This document shows, one piece after another, positions 10,601 through 22,574 of a DNA stretch of 47,382 nucleotides. The stretch is taken from assembly GCA_002751075.1 (NCBI GenBank), contig NAOQ01000038.1, forward strand, positions 130,973 through 178,354, given 5' to 3'. Source of the stretch: Ichthyophonus hoferi. Lineage: Eukaryota > Opisthokonta > Ichthyosporea > Ichthyophonida > Ichthyophonidae. The notes beneath the pieces were generated by a model that did not search any database, had not been told where the DNA came from, and saw only the letters and a list, made by a program, of their open reading frames with translations. Both the position numbers and the translations under genes were made by a program. Position 1 is the first letter of the stretch. Every line of letters starts with the position of its first letter.

Positions 10601-12153
10601 ACACATATGTAAAGTTCGAATATGTAATCATATATATATGTTATAGAGCCTTTTTACCGTACATGAACAGTGTCGGCAATTTCCAATGCATTATATCTAA
10701 GAACCAACATAAACATACAAGGATGGCCGGGTGTAAGCGACGACCGACAAATATATAATTACGTGCAACTAAAGCGAATATTTTCCTTTCACTCCAAGGT
10801 CTATCTAGATTGTATCAACGATCAGCAACTTCGTCATAAATTATACTCTTCCTTTTCCATTGAAACCTACATACCTGTAATACTGTAGCGTACGGACCAA
10901 TTCTATTGACGCATGATTTGCCAAGTACATTGTAAAATGCTCTATACCCAATCGATGATGATATTCAATCCACTCAGGAATATGCACTGCAGCATTTCCC
11001 CGTATTTGGGCCACACAACTGCCCACCTTGTGATTTCCTGGATTCGGGGCACTCACCGGAACTTCAAATGGCTTTGCGATGCCATGTAACCTTATTTGGG
11101 AATGTAAGGTTTCTTGTAAGTGATTAAGAGTAGAGTTGTTGTTTCTTTTTAACAATGGGCAACGAAGTAACACAACTAGATACTGATTCCATTTGTCATG
11201 AGTAGAATATAGTGATTTGTTCATAAAAAGAGAGTCATCTAGAAGTTGTGCAGGAATGGCATCGGAGCATGAAATACTGATTGCTACCTCTTCTGTAGGA
11301 ACAGCAAGAAGAATGGCGGCTGCCTCGAACCCAGCTAGTTTCCATGCATTAAAAAAAAATATTTCCGACTTTTCGTCAATCAAAGTTCCCTTGATATGAG
11401 ACAGAGATGGAATAGCTGGGTCTGGTGCAGGACGGCGAGTGTAGGTTGGCACATGAATAGTAGTGGACGGATGCTGGATTGCTTTGGAAATAATGATTTC
11501 CTGGGTAACAAGACAGGAAAATGTAAGGATAGTAGTAAACGTACAATAGGTCCGATTCCAACACTTGAGTGCGTTTGATATTTCTTTTTCATTGCCACCT
11601 TTAAAGCTATTTGGCGTATTTAAGAAGTTTGTTGCATATGCGGGATGTTATATTAACCAGTATATACACAATTAGACAAAACCATCGACTCCTATATACT
11701 TCTATGCACATGAAATTCCTAAAGTAAACTTCGATGGGCATATCTAAACACTCATATGTAAACACTCATAAATGGGAAATGGGAAATCTGTATATAACCT
11801 TCTATATATATATATATATATATATAGTTTTTACTATATAGGACATATTATTACTGAAAGCCATCAGGTTTATACAGCTTACTAGATCACCAACATACCA
11901 TTTCCTGCTGTTTTTCCTTAGCCAAGTCTAATTGCTCATGACTGGAAGACAAACCATGTTTGGCAGGAATGTCACGTATAGCATCCGGGAGAATATTAGG
12001 AAAAGCTATTTGAAATTTTCGTCTTACTGTTTGTGTTGTCAGGTTCCATGATGATTCAGATGTTTCAAAGAATGACAAAAATAGAAAACCACCTATCCAC
12101 AAGAAAACAACGCATATAACAATACGACGAGCAAAAGGTTTGAAGCCCACCAT
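7651..12153 (-). CDS. Glycosyltransferase family 92 (DUF23) protein, type II membrane
   Basis: Six exons, minus strand: 12153-11899, 11500-10875, 9706-9637, 9237-9067, 8339-8119 and 7807-7651. All introns are GT-AG and every junction keeps phase (0, 2, 0, 0, 2), giving 1500 coding bases, 499 aa. Residues ~11-29 (IVICVVFLWIGGFLFLSFF) after a basic N-terminus form a signal anchor, so a Golgi type II enzyme is expected. The family core is clear: EWIEYHHRLGIEHF (~261-274), IGIVDVVEWD (~296-305), a HNQ...NDCMYR segment (~315-327), HDIDEF with the DxD-like metal/nucleotide-sugar motif (339-343), and GVHQPYWP in exon 5. GT92 enzymes include nematode GALT-1, a galactosyltransferase acting on fucosylated N-glycans; donor and acceptor here are unknown. 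The start is the first Met directly before the basic-TM segment. The exon 2 acceptor follows a strong pyrimidine tract. The longest intron is 9707-10874. No defects seen. Confidence 0.9.
11802..11826. repeat. (TA)n microsatellite in GT92 intron 1
   Basis: Pure TA dinucleotide run of about 25 bases inside the first intron. Confidence 0.9.
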
Positions 12154-12631
12154 AATCAAGTACGTGAAAGAATAATCGAAGAGTTGTATATTAAGAACAC
12201 CTGCTTCCTTGCATTGATATGTCACTGCACAACAATAAATAAAAGAATTTGCGCAATTATTGGGCTCATGTAGCAATTCTTTTCCTTCCCCTTTTGTTTG
12301 TTAATTTCTACTTTTTCGTTGTCTACTATCGCGAATCATTCCATTTTTAGATCTCCAGTAGCAATGCCTGTGGTGTTAAAAACAACAGAGTAGAAATAAT
12401 AGGCTTTCTATTAGCCAATAGCATACTTTTTATGAATACTTTGTCTATCTATTCTCAATAAATAAAAATTGCGATATAACTTCCGTAATCGCAAATTATT
12501 CACCAATTGCACATTTTAATAGTTTAATAACTTCTATTTAACGAATGACCAAGGCCTTAGCAGTTTTTAAAATTATTACACCAATAAAAATTGCTTTCAG
12601 GTATCAGAATTATTTAATATCATTTAATATT

Positions 12632-12683
12632 CTTTGATCCAGTTTCGGTTATGACAAATTTCCAAGCCTTTTTCAGGTGTTTT
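12632..12683 (-). mobile_element. Possible Penelope-like/LINE terminal motif, degenerate
   Basis: On the minus strand the words CCTGAAAAAGGCTTGG and CATAACCGAAACTGGATC occur about 15 bases apart. This 'CTGAnnAnGGC...CCGAAAC' arrangement is commonly found at ends of Penelope-like and some other non-LTR elements, where it can be a relic of a small hammerhead-type ribozyme. No reverse transcriptase is nearby, and the stem is imperfect, so this is a weak call. Confidence 0.25.
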
Positions 12684-13126
12684 TGAACACTTTTTATATA
12701 TATGTATGTTCATGCAAATTAAAACAACGTGGGAATATGGCCCTTTTGTAGTTTCTGGTTAGATTACACAAGGTGAAAAATGAAGGCATAACTAGTTTAC
12801 CAGGAAACGTTCTTGAAGATTATGTGCCTACCTCTACTACCAAACCAACTGTTTATCTAGGATGACGGACGAGTTCTGCAAAAGAATAAAAAGTTATTGT
12901 ATTTATGAAGTAATTGTGTGCAAGAACAATAGGATCCTGAATAAACACACTGTAGTCCTGGAAACATGCAAAGCAAGTCACTGATGGCCCCGACTAGGGT
13001 ATGGAAGCAACCCCATATTCGAATGGATTAAAAGGAAAATTATGATTGAAAGTTATAACAAACTGTATATTTCTAACGAATTGTCCACAGGCTTCGGGGT
13101 CACCAATTGAGTGTTGTATAGCAAGA

Positions 13127-13152
13127 ATATATATATATATATATATATATAT
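13127..13152. repeat. (AT)n microsatellite
   Basis: Pure AT dinucleotide run of about 26 bases in intergenic DNA. Confidence 0.9.
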
Positions 13153-14319
13153 GTTTATTATATATTTTTTAACAAATAATAAATGAATTAAAAGTTTTGT
13201 CTCACGAGCGTATCTGTATTTTCCTATAATGGTAGTGTACATGTCCACGGGTATACGGCCAGAGGCTGCATGTGTGAGCCGCCAGTATGCTAATTAGTTT
13301 TTGTGGTTTGCATTTATGCTTGCCTCATTTTATCTTGTTAATCCAATACCTTCCTACAATGGCTTTAGTTAGCTATCATTGGTGTAACTGCTATTATGCA
13401 TTGAGCAATCTACCAAAGTTGAAATCGAATCATTATGCAGTAAAATCATTATACAACTAACTAATCTTGAGCCGCAATAATTGATCTACTTATTATCTGG
13501 GCTTCGATCGAACCTACTTATTCATCTTAGCGATATTGTAACAGCAGTTTACAGAAGAAATGAAAGTGCACGCAAACTAAGCGCCAGAAATTTCTATTGC
13601 CGGGCTAGGAGTTGACCTTCAACACTTAGTTCACAAGAAATGTAACATAGATAAGGCGCATAAAGTACAGAACTGGGAGATAATGTTCACTCTATTTTAT
13701 TCATATGCCAGTCTCCTCCTTATACCAACACCCTTGGTTTCATTAAATTTATTTATTCTCAGAAATATAAAAATTCCTTAGACAATATGTTTTATTATCT
13801 CATTAACATAGTCATAATCAATTTCAAGCCTATGCTTATGTCCCCTAGTGCTCCTTATCAAATTCCTATGATTATTTCCAAAGATCCCGTGGATCAATTG
13901 CATGTAATTCTATACTCTCTAGTTTCTATAGGGCACTATTTTCCTGTAGATGAACTCCACAAGCAGCTTAAAAAAAGCTCTTTCCGTCGTTCTTCAAATG
14001 TTATTAATTATAAAACTATTTTTTTCTTATCCAACTATCAGCAGGCATAAAGTACCTATGAATGATAATGTGCTGCTTGAGGCAAAGAAAATTCTGAATA
14101 TAACTGAAGAGAGAGAGACACTGGATAAATGTTAAAAAGAAACACATATGCTATGTTTAAATTAGAATTGACTCACAAAGAAGTCTTTACAGTGTATTTT
14201 ATACCTTCCGGGTGTATGGTCCGTTCAAGCAGTCCATATTTCACACACTAAACGTCGGCTGGGTTATGAACTGAATGAATATGTATATTTATACTTTTAT
14301 GTTCATATTATTACTATTT

Positions 14320-14981
14320 NNNNNNNNNNNNNNNNNNNNNNNNNNNNNNNNNNNNNNNNNNNNNNNNNNNNNNNNNNNNNNNNNNNNNNNNNNNNNNNNN
14401 NNNNNNNNNNNNNNNNNNNNNNNNNNNNNNNNNNNNNNNNNNNNNNNNNNNNNNNNNNNNNNNNNNNNNNNNNNNNNNNNNNNNNNNNNNNNNNNNNNNN
14501 NNNNNNNNNNNNNNNNNNNNNNNNNNNNNNNNNNNNNNNNNNNNNNNNNNNNNNNNNNNNNNNNNNNNNNNNNNNNNNNNNNNNNNNNNNNNNNNNNNNN
14601 NNNNNNNNNNNNNNNNNNNNNNNNNNNNNNNNNNNNNNNNNNNNNNNNNNNNNNNNNNNNNNNNNNNNNNNNNNNNNNNNNNNNNNNNNNNNNNNNNNNN
14701 NNNNNNNNNNNNNNNNNNNNNNNNNNNNNNNNNNNNNNNNNNNNNNNNNNNNNNNNNNNNNNNNNNNNNNNNNNNNNNNNNNNNNNNNNNNNNNNNNNNN
14801 NNNNNNNNNNNNNNNNNNNNNNNNNNNNNNNNNNNNNNNNNNNNNNNNNNNNNNNNNNNNNNNNNNNNNNNNNNNNNNNNNNNNNNNNNNNNNNNNNNNN
14901 NNNNNNNNNNNNNNNNNNNNNNNNNNNNNNNNNNNNNNNNNNNNNNNNNNNNNNNNNNNNNNNNNNNNNNNNNNNNNNNNN
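14320..14981. other. Assembly gap (662 N)
   Basis: Run of N. Any reading frame drawn across it is an artefact. Confidence 0.99.
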
Positions 14982-17485
14982 ATGATATTATTAGAATCTA
15001 ATTCGTGGGGATGCTGGAATTCATTGCTTCGCTCTATTAAATTATTTGATCTATATATTTAGTTATCAGTCTTTTTATTTGTATAATATTTCCCTCCCCC
15101 TTTATTATGTGTTTGCCAACATATTTATATCTACGCCACATGCGTTGATCGTAAATATGCACATCGGTTCATCTGTGTCAATTACACCGATTATAATTAA
15201 TACATTTGCGATTAATTAACTAGAGCCACTATATATATCCTACTCCTATTAAATTGAGCTAATATCCTAGTGAGTTAGTTGATTGGCTATCGTTATCTTA
15301 TCATTGGGACAGCCACTTGTTTTATCTATGTCAACCAATTGTATATATCATATCTGTTTCCCTACTCCTCCTAGGTATTGGCTAAAACGTACGTACGTGT
15401 ATGATTAACCAATCGCCGCCTTGATGCACTTGTTATTAGAATTTTGGTTAATCTATATATGGAATGATATAGTAAAGTTCATACGTGGAATGTGATAACC
15501 AGGATAGTCATAACATATTTCGGACACTATTTTATATAGGTTTTCTTATTAAGCTTACTCATAACTCAACCATACTATCCATAGTTAATGAAGGTTCAAT
15601 TGACATGAGCTGGTTCCTCAGTTGCAGCAACCTAGCTTATATCGATGTCAAGGGTGTTATATATGGGTATTAGTTGAATGGAGAAAACAAAAAGAGAGAA
15701 AAATGAATTCATTGTAGTTTTTGCATGATATGCATACACATTTATAGGTAAGGCAGGTTTTCTTTACGTGCAAGTAATTTATATATATTGTTGCAATAAT
15801 ATTTTTTATGCTTGCTTACAATTGTCACCAAGCCTAATATATATTATCTTATCCAATATCGTAACATACAAACCCGTTTACAGGAGTGTGATGTGAATCC
15901 TACTTTTTTTGATTAGAAAAACTTTGCACAAGTCCGCGTGCTTATATGGCCAATTACTGAAATTTTCAACTTTCAATAGAGGTATCCATCCACCCCCCTC
16001 ATCAACCCTATGATAGTCAAGGATGGTGTGAAAGAACCGCTACGCAATTCTTAAACCCATTTAACGGATTTCTCTCCACTACAAGTTATGAATGTGGCAG
16101 TAGGAGAGATATATATAGCTTGTTAACGTTAACTTCAATACTATGTATATGCTCTATTCTACTACAGCTTCCATAGATGGATCTGTTTGCCACCTCGTCT
16201 CCTCTCTTCTTATTGCAATTAATTAGTAGCGATGAATAATCAATCGTGTAATTAGATTTCATAGATTACCCAATGAAAAGGTTGTATTTATGTAATCTGA
16301 AGATTGATTATTAACGATCTGTACATTTGCTTCATTGTATCTACCAGAAATCATTATTTAACTCCCATAAAGCCAAAATTGTAATTAAAGTGTAGAGAAA
16401 ATCAATTCACAACTTTAATTTCATTATACTTAAAATATAATATTTTATATCCAGTATTGTTATTAACCAGAGTTCCCTAGCACCCCAACGGCGCCGTAAA
16501 TGAAAACAAAAAGATAATTTTGATAGGGCACCATTGAACTTATAATTGGCTAAGCAGATATGATAATGAATACTGCACAACTTTTAAAGATACAATATGA
16601 CATACGAAAGACAATCAAATCATGTACATGCCTCATCCCACTATGGCCAAGACTACACCAAGACGGTAAATATTCAAAATAAATAAACGGAAAGGTCAGA
16701 ACAAGGAAGTCCACCTAGTAAAGAGCGCATGATACTATCAATACCGAGTATTTTCCCATATAATTGTCAAATTAGCAAAGGCTTCATCTAAGATCTAAGA
16801 ACGGATATCAGCCTTCACTGGTGTATAAAAATAATACTGATATTGAAAAAATTGAATAAATAGTAATTCCATTTAAATATAAGTCGTAAGTCGATTATAA
16901 CCTTCAATCATCCATAATTAGTAAACTACTATTTGGAGTACGTTGTACTATCATAATCAACATCAATATTGATAATTTTATTAGCAACAATATAAGTTTT
17001 TCGGGACAATAGTAAACTCTAATCTTATCATTCTTATATAGCGCGAAGTATTAAATCAAACACCCGAGTACAGTGAGGATCACCTATCATAACAAAGAAA
17101 TAAGCTAAGAATTTAAACCCCCCTGTGTTAAGGATATGAGCACAACTAATTATACATGCTTCAGTAATAGTTCCTTACATGTAGAAATCTACTGACTTGA
17201 CCATCAGTTATGCGCCAAAGTCAACAACATCACAGGTTACTACACTACCAGGCCGCCCTATTTCTAAAAGATCGCTTGTATAAAGATATGCCTAAAATTC
17301 ATAATATTAACTAGATACTTCGGCGCAAATTCACAGTAATATATTCAATTTTTAAAAAAAGAAAAACAAAAAAAAAACAAAAAAAAAGGAATTGAAACAA
17401 AACGTGATAAAAACGCACGAGGATACTAATAATGTTAGGAAAATTTCATCGAAAAAAAAAAAGAGATAATAAGAAAGAGAAAGAG

Positions 17486-17520
<35 letters not shown>

Positions 17521-18262
17521 TAGTAATAGATGTAGGAGGGTGATAAATCATATATAGATTATCGCCGAATGTACAGTGGGTAAGGTAGTTTTGAAGTAAG
17601 CAGTAGCCCATAGTAACATGTAGTTGCCCTAGGGTCTCCGATACTACTAAGCCTAAGTGAAGGGAATTCTTATTAATATCTACTGTTAAGTACTGGGGTA
17701 CATAGATGTTAGCAGGGAGTTATGTATACGATTATATGATTATGTGTGATGGATGTACGCTACGCATATGTTGGATAAAACCACAAGTAAATGCAGTGAG
17801 AGAGAAAAGAGAATCAAGTAGTCAAAAAGCAAAAATAGATGAGGAGAAGATAACTATATATATAGGGAGAGAGAGAAAGAGAGAAATGGGAGTAATGGTA
17901 TGTTTGCATATGCGTGCATGGATAAGAATGCAGGTATATATAATGCGAGGGGAAAGGAAATAAACTAATGAGACTAACGAGATGGCCACAGCTAAATAAA
18001 TAAGTATACTAGGCCATAGGAGATACGAGAAAGAAAGAAAGAGAGTGGAGAGAGAGAAAAAATCAACATATATAAGAAATAAGAAATAGTGTATAGTTAC
18101 ACAGATAATATACGAATATAGTGGCGCATGAACAGACGACAGTATAGTAGGTGAGAAAATATGTTCATAAAAAGCAAGTTAGTAGGAAAGAAAAAAAACG
18201 CCAATAGAAACATGAAAGTTCGGAGTCTCTAGTAAATATTACCTCATAGCATAATTCCTTCT
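14982..18262. other. Intergenic region downstream of the SLC45 gene
   Basis: No supported gene on either strand; open stretches are short and lack domain or splice support. From about 17340 the plus strand is strongly purine-rich (A/G tracts, GAAA and GAGA repeats) up to and through the SLC45 3' end. The part before that is AT-rich unique-looking DNA. Confidence 0.5.
17350..17521. repeat. A-rich and (GAAA)n/(GA)n purine tract
   Basis: Long A tracts interrupted by single G or C (17350-17400), then a (GAAA)n run and a short (GA)n run at about 17475-17521. Low-complexity sequence. Confidence 0.9.
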
Positions 18263-21200
18263 TTATAGTTTGCTTGGCTTTGTTTGATAAAAAGACATAA
18301 TTATATGATGTAAGCCAATAGCCATCAGCGCTAAAATACCTCCTAGACCAACCATAGCAAAGAAGTTCGAGATGGAACCGTCTAACTTCTTAATGCATAG
18401 ACTGTAGGAATGATGTTAAGTGTATTGGTAGTATTAATAGTAGTCGCAGAAGGGGGCAGATACAGGGAACATGGAAAGAAGGAGGTCGTGTGAATGTATG
18501 CATTAGGCGTTGAGATAATGCAGTGTAGTGAGTTTAATTGGTAAAACGAATAATAAAGCTGCTTGGAAGAAGACCAAAAAGGTAGGAAAAAAAGAAAAAA
18601 AAGAAAGAAGGATATATATATATATATATATATATAACTGCATAATAGCACCAATGGGATATAGCGGTGTGGTGAAAGGGTGAGAAAGATGATAGGTGGG
18701 ACAAAATTTATTCATTAGTAATAACATAAAATAATAGGATGGATATTATAACCCTTAATGGGCACTAATATATCACCATTTACATATATATACAGTTGTG
18801 ACTCTAGTTAAAGCTTAACAAGTACTTGGATTGATCAGTTATAGTAAATAAACTCCCTAATATTTAAATACAGTCATAGTCAAACCCAATACAAACACAT
18901 TAAAATATAAACATATCATTGCAATAGGTTAAAATGTATTTTAAAAAACTTGTATTATTGGACTTTAAACCAAATGACTTTCTATGTAGCTAGCCTAATA
19001 GTTATAACACATTCAAAAACAAATCTAAGTCACAGACAGAAGAACAAAATCAAGTTATGTTTGATCATAATCATAGGACTAGATAGAAGAATAAGATAGT
19101 GTAAGGAAAGAGTATCGTACAACTGTTAGGAGAGAGAATGAGCAGAAGAGTGTATACATGCATACGTACATACATGTATGACCAATACAAATAGATAAAA
19201 ATAAACAAGTAAAGAAGCTCCGGGTGATACAAAAGGAATATAGAGTAAGACCTCCAATCTTCCAATACAATATGTAGTAATTAGACAAAGACAGAGCGCG
19301 CGATATATATATATAGTGTGCGTGTGTGTACAGGTATGTCTACAGGTGAATGAGGAAAGGAGAATGGGAGGAAGGGAGAGAGGAGGGTCTTTACTCACCC
19401 CGCAAAGGCACCAACAATAATCTGGCCTAGGGTCAAGGTAGAGTTAACAAGACTCCCTAGGAAGCCTCTACGGTCCTGGTCCTCATCATCCTCATCCACC
19501 CACAATTCTACTAGCACATAAGGGTTGTTATTATGTACTGCATACCCCATACCACTTACTACTGCTACGGCTCCAGTTTGCCACAAGTTATTAATATCTA
19601 CATAGCCACTGACTAGCATGGCGCCCATGATTAGCAGCTCCGCCCAAATCAAAACTATTAGTGGTGATATGTGATTGTTCTATAAGAGAAGGTAATAGGG
19701 TAATAGGGTGTAAGAGATATGAGGGAAGGGGGCGGGGAAGGTAGATTAGCATGGTGTCCTGTGTACTGGAAAGTCAAAGGGATGAGTCAAGTTAATTGCT
19801 TAATCATTTATAATGATAATAATAAAATATAGGAAAGAAACTTTATCTCCACACCCCTACAATCCAAATACATCTTTTATGTTATAAATCAGTTTCTTAC
19901 AACAAGCTATTTTCTGCTGCCATTATAATAACAGCCAAAACCCCCCAATGTTCCTACTCTACAATAGATTACACATCACACACATCCATAAACTATACAT
20001 ACAATAATCCCTTCTCGCATACATGCACAACACCAATTATATATGTACCAAAAAAGGTAGAGCCAATACAGTCAACAGCGAGGCTACAGCATAGGCTGTA
20101 AGGCCGACAAAGGCTTTGTGTATGTTGGTGCCAGGCAGCACACGCTCAAGACCAATCCATTCTGTCCAATAGAAAGCCTGGGCCATAAGGGCAACCCAGC
20201 CAATCAAAAGGAGTAAAAGGAGGTTAAACATAGGTGCAGGTATATTCCACATAGACTCTTCTTCATCCCCGTCGGAGGAATCATTATCGGTCCTGGGGAC
20301 AAGGGAAAGAGAATGGAGAGGGTAAGAAAGAAAGACCGGCTAAGGGTATTAGGATTTATTGATATATGCATATAGATGCTTGTAATATAGTACTGCATGC
20401 ATACCTACATATATATTATCACTCACATGCATACACATGCATTCTCTCTGATGCAAATACACACACTCTGTCTACCTTATAGATACTATCTTTATCATAT
20501 ACATATACATACATATACACACACACATACCTCAGCGACTTAGAATATCTACTGCCTAGTAAGCCCTCATCCTCATCCTCACTGGACGACTCTAGAGGAA
20601 CCTCAATGGCTGACACACAGGTTAGGAAGGAGCATACGAGAAGAACAAAAACACAGAGGAAGAAAAGAGCTTGGGAGTGAGGGTCAGATGTAAGGAAGGG
20701 GAAGGCTATCTCCAGGTTAATACAGCCACTCAGGAGGGCCATGAGACGGCCGACCATCTGAAGCATGGTAAAGGTGGCATGGGCTATATCTACCTGTAGT
20801 GTGATTGCGGGTCAGATGCTTAGGTGTATACTACACTTATCTCTGCACATTTTCTATTGTCTTATTGGTTTCCATTATAATCTTTCTTCAAGTTTAATGT
20901 TTTAATTTGATCCGAAGACAGGGCACTCAATGTAAAATTGGAGAATAAAATAGCATATCTATCTATCTATATACAGGTTGATAGTAAGAGGCCCATATAA
21001 TAATAAAATACAAGAAAATAAAGGAAGGGAAAAAAAAATACAAGTAGGAAAGAACCAATAGTTAGTAAGAGAAGAATAGAGTCAAAGGAACAATGAAAAA
21101 CAAACCAAAAAAAACAAAATCGACGCAAAACATTGGAAAGGTGAAAAAGGATAACTAGAATATGACCATAGGAATAGAATATTAAGAAGAGGTAGAATTA

Positions 21201-22574
21201 GAAAAGATTGCATGAGTATTGAAAGTACTTAACGATAGAGGGAAATAGAAAGGGAAATACATGGAAACATGTCATGGTAAACCTTCTTCTTCTTCAATCA
21301 TAATAACCCATTACATATCAGCTGCATTATAGTATGCCCTATCATACTATACTATACACATTACCTACCTGCTCGCTATCAACAATATCACCAACAAGAA
21401 CCCTTCCAAAGCCTAGAAGGCAATTGTGTGCAACATCTGCCATGGCAAAGGACACAAAGCCCACTCCAATTATTAGCTTGGGGTGAGAATCTCCTAGTAC
21501 TTGTTTGGAAAATACTAGAAGACCCATACCCATAACACTGTGAAAAAACAGTGTTAGTAGATTACTATACCCTTGCATTTCACGGTGTTTCGTCCCACGT
21601 TAATGTGAACAAGTCCTATTCACCAGGACATACACATATCCAAATGTACACACCCTAGCACTGTTATACCTCTATGAAAACACACGCACGTGCAACTAAT
21701 ATCCTCCTCCTCCCCCTCCATCTCCTGTTCGAAGGTACCTTCCTTACCCAACTCTTCCTTTTAGTCTCTCTCTAGTGGTATACGAACAGGGTCATATATA
21801 ACAACTACCATTACTCTTATATAGTGAATTATACCTCTACAAAAAGCATGTCCTCTCCCTCCCTTTCAAACTAATGTAGTATGCAGTATCTATTGCACAC
21901 TCATACTATTATCCAGTTCTCTATCTATAACCCTATTTATCTCTTCATTATCTCTTCCTACCCCATCTTTCCCTTTAATTCCTTCTTCATCTCCTGTCTT
22001 TATACTATTCCTCTATTTATAAACGTATATGCTTATATCCTTCATATTCTAATCGTATTCATACCCAACTCTCATGTCATGCTGCATACCCTAAGATGGT
22101 AAGCCAAAATATAAAAGGTCTTCGTCTGCCCCATTGTGCTGAACAGTTATCACTCCACTGCCCCATCAAAGGCTGTAGAAATACTGTAACCATAGGGTTG
22201 GCCAACCACACCAACCCTGCTAGTTCAACAGGAAGGTTTAAATTCAGAAGATAGGGTATGATCAAGGCTTCACTCACGGCCCAGCAAAACTCAACTGAAA
22301 AACCCAGGGCACCTATACACCCTAACCGCCACATGGGCAACATCTTCTCAGTTGAGCAGGACTCTTTGCTATCTTCAAAAGTAATTTCAACCCGTGGTTG
22401 CTTCTTAGGAATAGCAGGATGGAAATGTACATCAGGGTATGAACCCCAATCACCTGTATGTCGTCTACGATGCATAATGGGTTTACGAGCTGATCCTTTA
22501 ATCGGGCCCGGACTAGCGCCCACAGCACCATATGTTTTTGTACCCGACATATTATTGGGTAATCTACTGGACAA
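18263..22574 (-). CDS. SLC45-family sugar/proton symporter, 12-TM MFS transporter
   Basis: Six exons, minus strand: 22574-22090, 21537-21369, 20793-20531, 20292-20049, 19679-19399 and 18402-18263. Introns are GT-AG with consistent phases (2, 0, 2, 0, 2), about 526 aa. Exon 1 has a hydrophilic N-tail, TM1-2 and the family signature GRRRPF (~149-154) after TM2. Exons 2-3 carry TM3-6 and a central acidic loop with SSSEDEDEGLLGS. Exon 4 has a second acidic stretch and TM7-8 with QAFYWTEWIGLE. Exon 5 has TM9-11, and exon 6 the last helix (FAMVGLGGILALMAIGL) and a short tail. SLC45 proteins move sugars with protons; SLC45A2 acts in melanosomes. Start: the first in-frame Met at 22574; the ninth residue is a second possible start. 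Odd: exon 6 has one extra base in an A4 run (18359-18362), which shifts the frame just before the last helix. This is either a sequencing error or a recent mutation. A partial inverted copy lies at 6778-7380. Confidence 0.9.
18612..18637. repeat. (TA)n microsatellite in SLC45 intron 5
   Basis: Pure TA run next to A/G-rich sequence within the last intron of the SLC45 gene. Confidence 0.9.

Larger units (their letters stand above)
12154..14319. other. Intergenic region upstream of the GT92 gene
   Basis: Expected to hold the GT92 promoter and 5' UTR near 12154-12400; no TATA box could be singled out in this AT-rich DNA. It contains the degenerate motif at 12632-12683 and an (AT)n run at 13127-13152. 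A short open stretch at 13832-14050 (+) has no recognisable domain and no clear splice or start context. Confidence 0.5.

Noticed and set aside
13787-14135. Open stretch with KPMLMSPSAPYQIP and following residues
   Set aside because: No domain recognised, no paralogue or splice partner, and two overlapping frames are equally open; too weak to call a gene.
14275-14985. Long open frame around 14.3-15.0 kb
   Set aside because: It is open only because it crosses 662 N.
18382-19398. Several hydrophobic minus-strand frames in the last SLC45 intron
   Set aside because: They are products of pyrimidine-rich intron sequence; the flanking exons splice across them in phase.
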